From CAVDAL01 sp963606965 (GTDB lineage Bacteria > Actinomycetota > Coriobacteriia > Coriobacteriales > QAMH01): a stretch of 6,348 nt of DNA. Below, one piece after another: positions 5,917 through 6,348 of the stretch; the stretch's first letter is position 1; each line of letters starts with the position of its first letter. Made by a program: the position numbers and the translations under genes. The stretch lies in NCBI GenBank assembly GCA_963606965.1, contig CAVDAL010000109.1, positions 1 through 6,348 of the forward strand, read 5' to 3'. Below the pieces are notes generated by a model. It made no database searches, was not told the origin of the DNA, and saw only the letters and a list, made by a program, of their open reading frames with translations.

Positions 5917-6348
5917 TTATTCTCCGTCTGATAATGCATTCGCAACTTTTTCAACAACCTTATTATCCCATCCAATGCAAAGCATATCTCTATTTATCAT
6001 ATTCTTATAGCGGGGTTTTTTTTCAACAATATCCCAAAGATAACGCAAGATAATAATGTAATCATCAAAGTTATCCTTAACTTTATCAGCAACATTCTTT
6101 TGCCAATCCTCATTAAACTCCTTGTCGGAATAAACATCATTAAGGCTCTTGCAAATAAAGTTTATTGCTCCACCTATACCCGGAAGCTCATTTTCATTAG
6201 CATCAGGATTCGGGTTTTCGGCAATTTTTACATGAAGAACTAAATGCTCAAGCAAATTACAGTAAACAAGTCTGTTTGCTTTTTGGTAATCATATGGATT
6301 TTTGGTTGCAAATTTATCATTGCTAAGCAATATCGCCTTATCCTCATC
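5917..6348 (-). CDS. C-terminal part of an uncharacterised protein, possibly HNH endonuclease-like
   Basis: The frame is open from the right edge to TAA at 5919-5917. A TTG at 6330 could be read as a start, but the six codons before it (DEDKAI) are also open and no ribosome binding site precedes it, so the gene most likely begins outside the window. About 143 residues are visible. The segment NRLVYCNLLEHLVLH has the N-LV-x(5)-EH-x3-H spacing seen in the second half of HNH/His-Me finger nucleases; the first histidine pair would lie upstream, off the window. The rest is acidic and helical-looking, with aromatic-rich DDYIIILRYLWDIVEKK near the end. It is separated from the operon by a terminator, so a shared function is not implied. 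The nuclease reading is tentative. Confidence 0.6.
   Translation of the reverse strand, partial: DEDKAILLSNDKFATKNPYDYQKANRLVYCNLLEHLVLHVKIAENPNPDANENELPGIGGAINFICKSLNDVYSDKEFNEDWQKNVADKVKDNFDDYIIILRYLWDIVEKKPRYKNMINRDMLCIGWDNKVVEKVANALSDGE

Noticed and set aside
5778..6053. Plus-strand ORF of 91 codons across the terminator region
   Set aside because: It runs through two hairpins and antisense to the right-hand gene, has no good ribosome binding site and a low-complexity product.

Overview
The window is AT-rich bacterial DNA in which every supportable gene lies on the minus strand, so the biological order runs from high to low coordinates. Iron-sulphur radical SAM enzymes, a Tat-type lipoprotein signal on a substrate-binding protein and strong AGGAG-like ribosome binding sites suggest an anaerobic Gram-positive, for example a low-GC Clostridia or Coriobacteriia member. 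The sequence does not settle the taxon.

Right end (5917-6348): the C-terminal part of a protein that enters from outside the window. It has a faint HNH (His-Me finger) endonuclease-like motif and ends at two hairpins, the second being a clear rho-independent terminator (5802-5835). The 294-base gap that follows (5623-5916) holds these hairpins, a 7-bp inverted repeat, an 18-bp operator-like palindrome and weak promoter candidates. No supportable gene lies in it.

Main operon (5622 down to 1): seven genes with short gaps. (1) A BioB-like radical SAM enzyme that lacks two of biotin synthase's characteristic cysteine motifs. (2) A radical SAM/SPASM enzyme of the peptide-maturase type. (3) A 40-residue ORF that starts one base after the stop of gene 2 and has its own good ribosome binding site; it is a candidate precursor peptide. 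(4) A YnjB-like Tat/lipoprotein substrate-binding protein. (5, 6) Two ABC permeases, each with an EAA loop. (7) The first nine codons of what is probably the transporter ATPase. Stem-loops without U-tracts sit on both sides of the substrate-binding protein gene and probably adjust expression within the operon.

Taken together, this looks like a two-radical-SAM ribosomal-peptide or peptide-derived small-molecule pathway tied to a binding-protein-dependent importer. The pairing with an importer, not an exporter, is the unusual point. It suggests uptake of a precursor, or recapture of a secreted product such as a metal- or cofactor-binding molecule. That functional reading is inference; gene order, spacing and motifs are seen directly.
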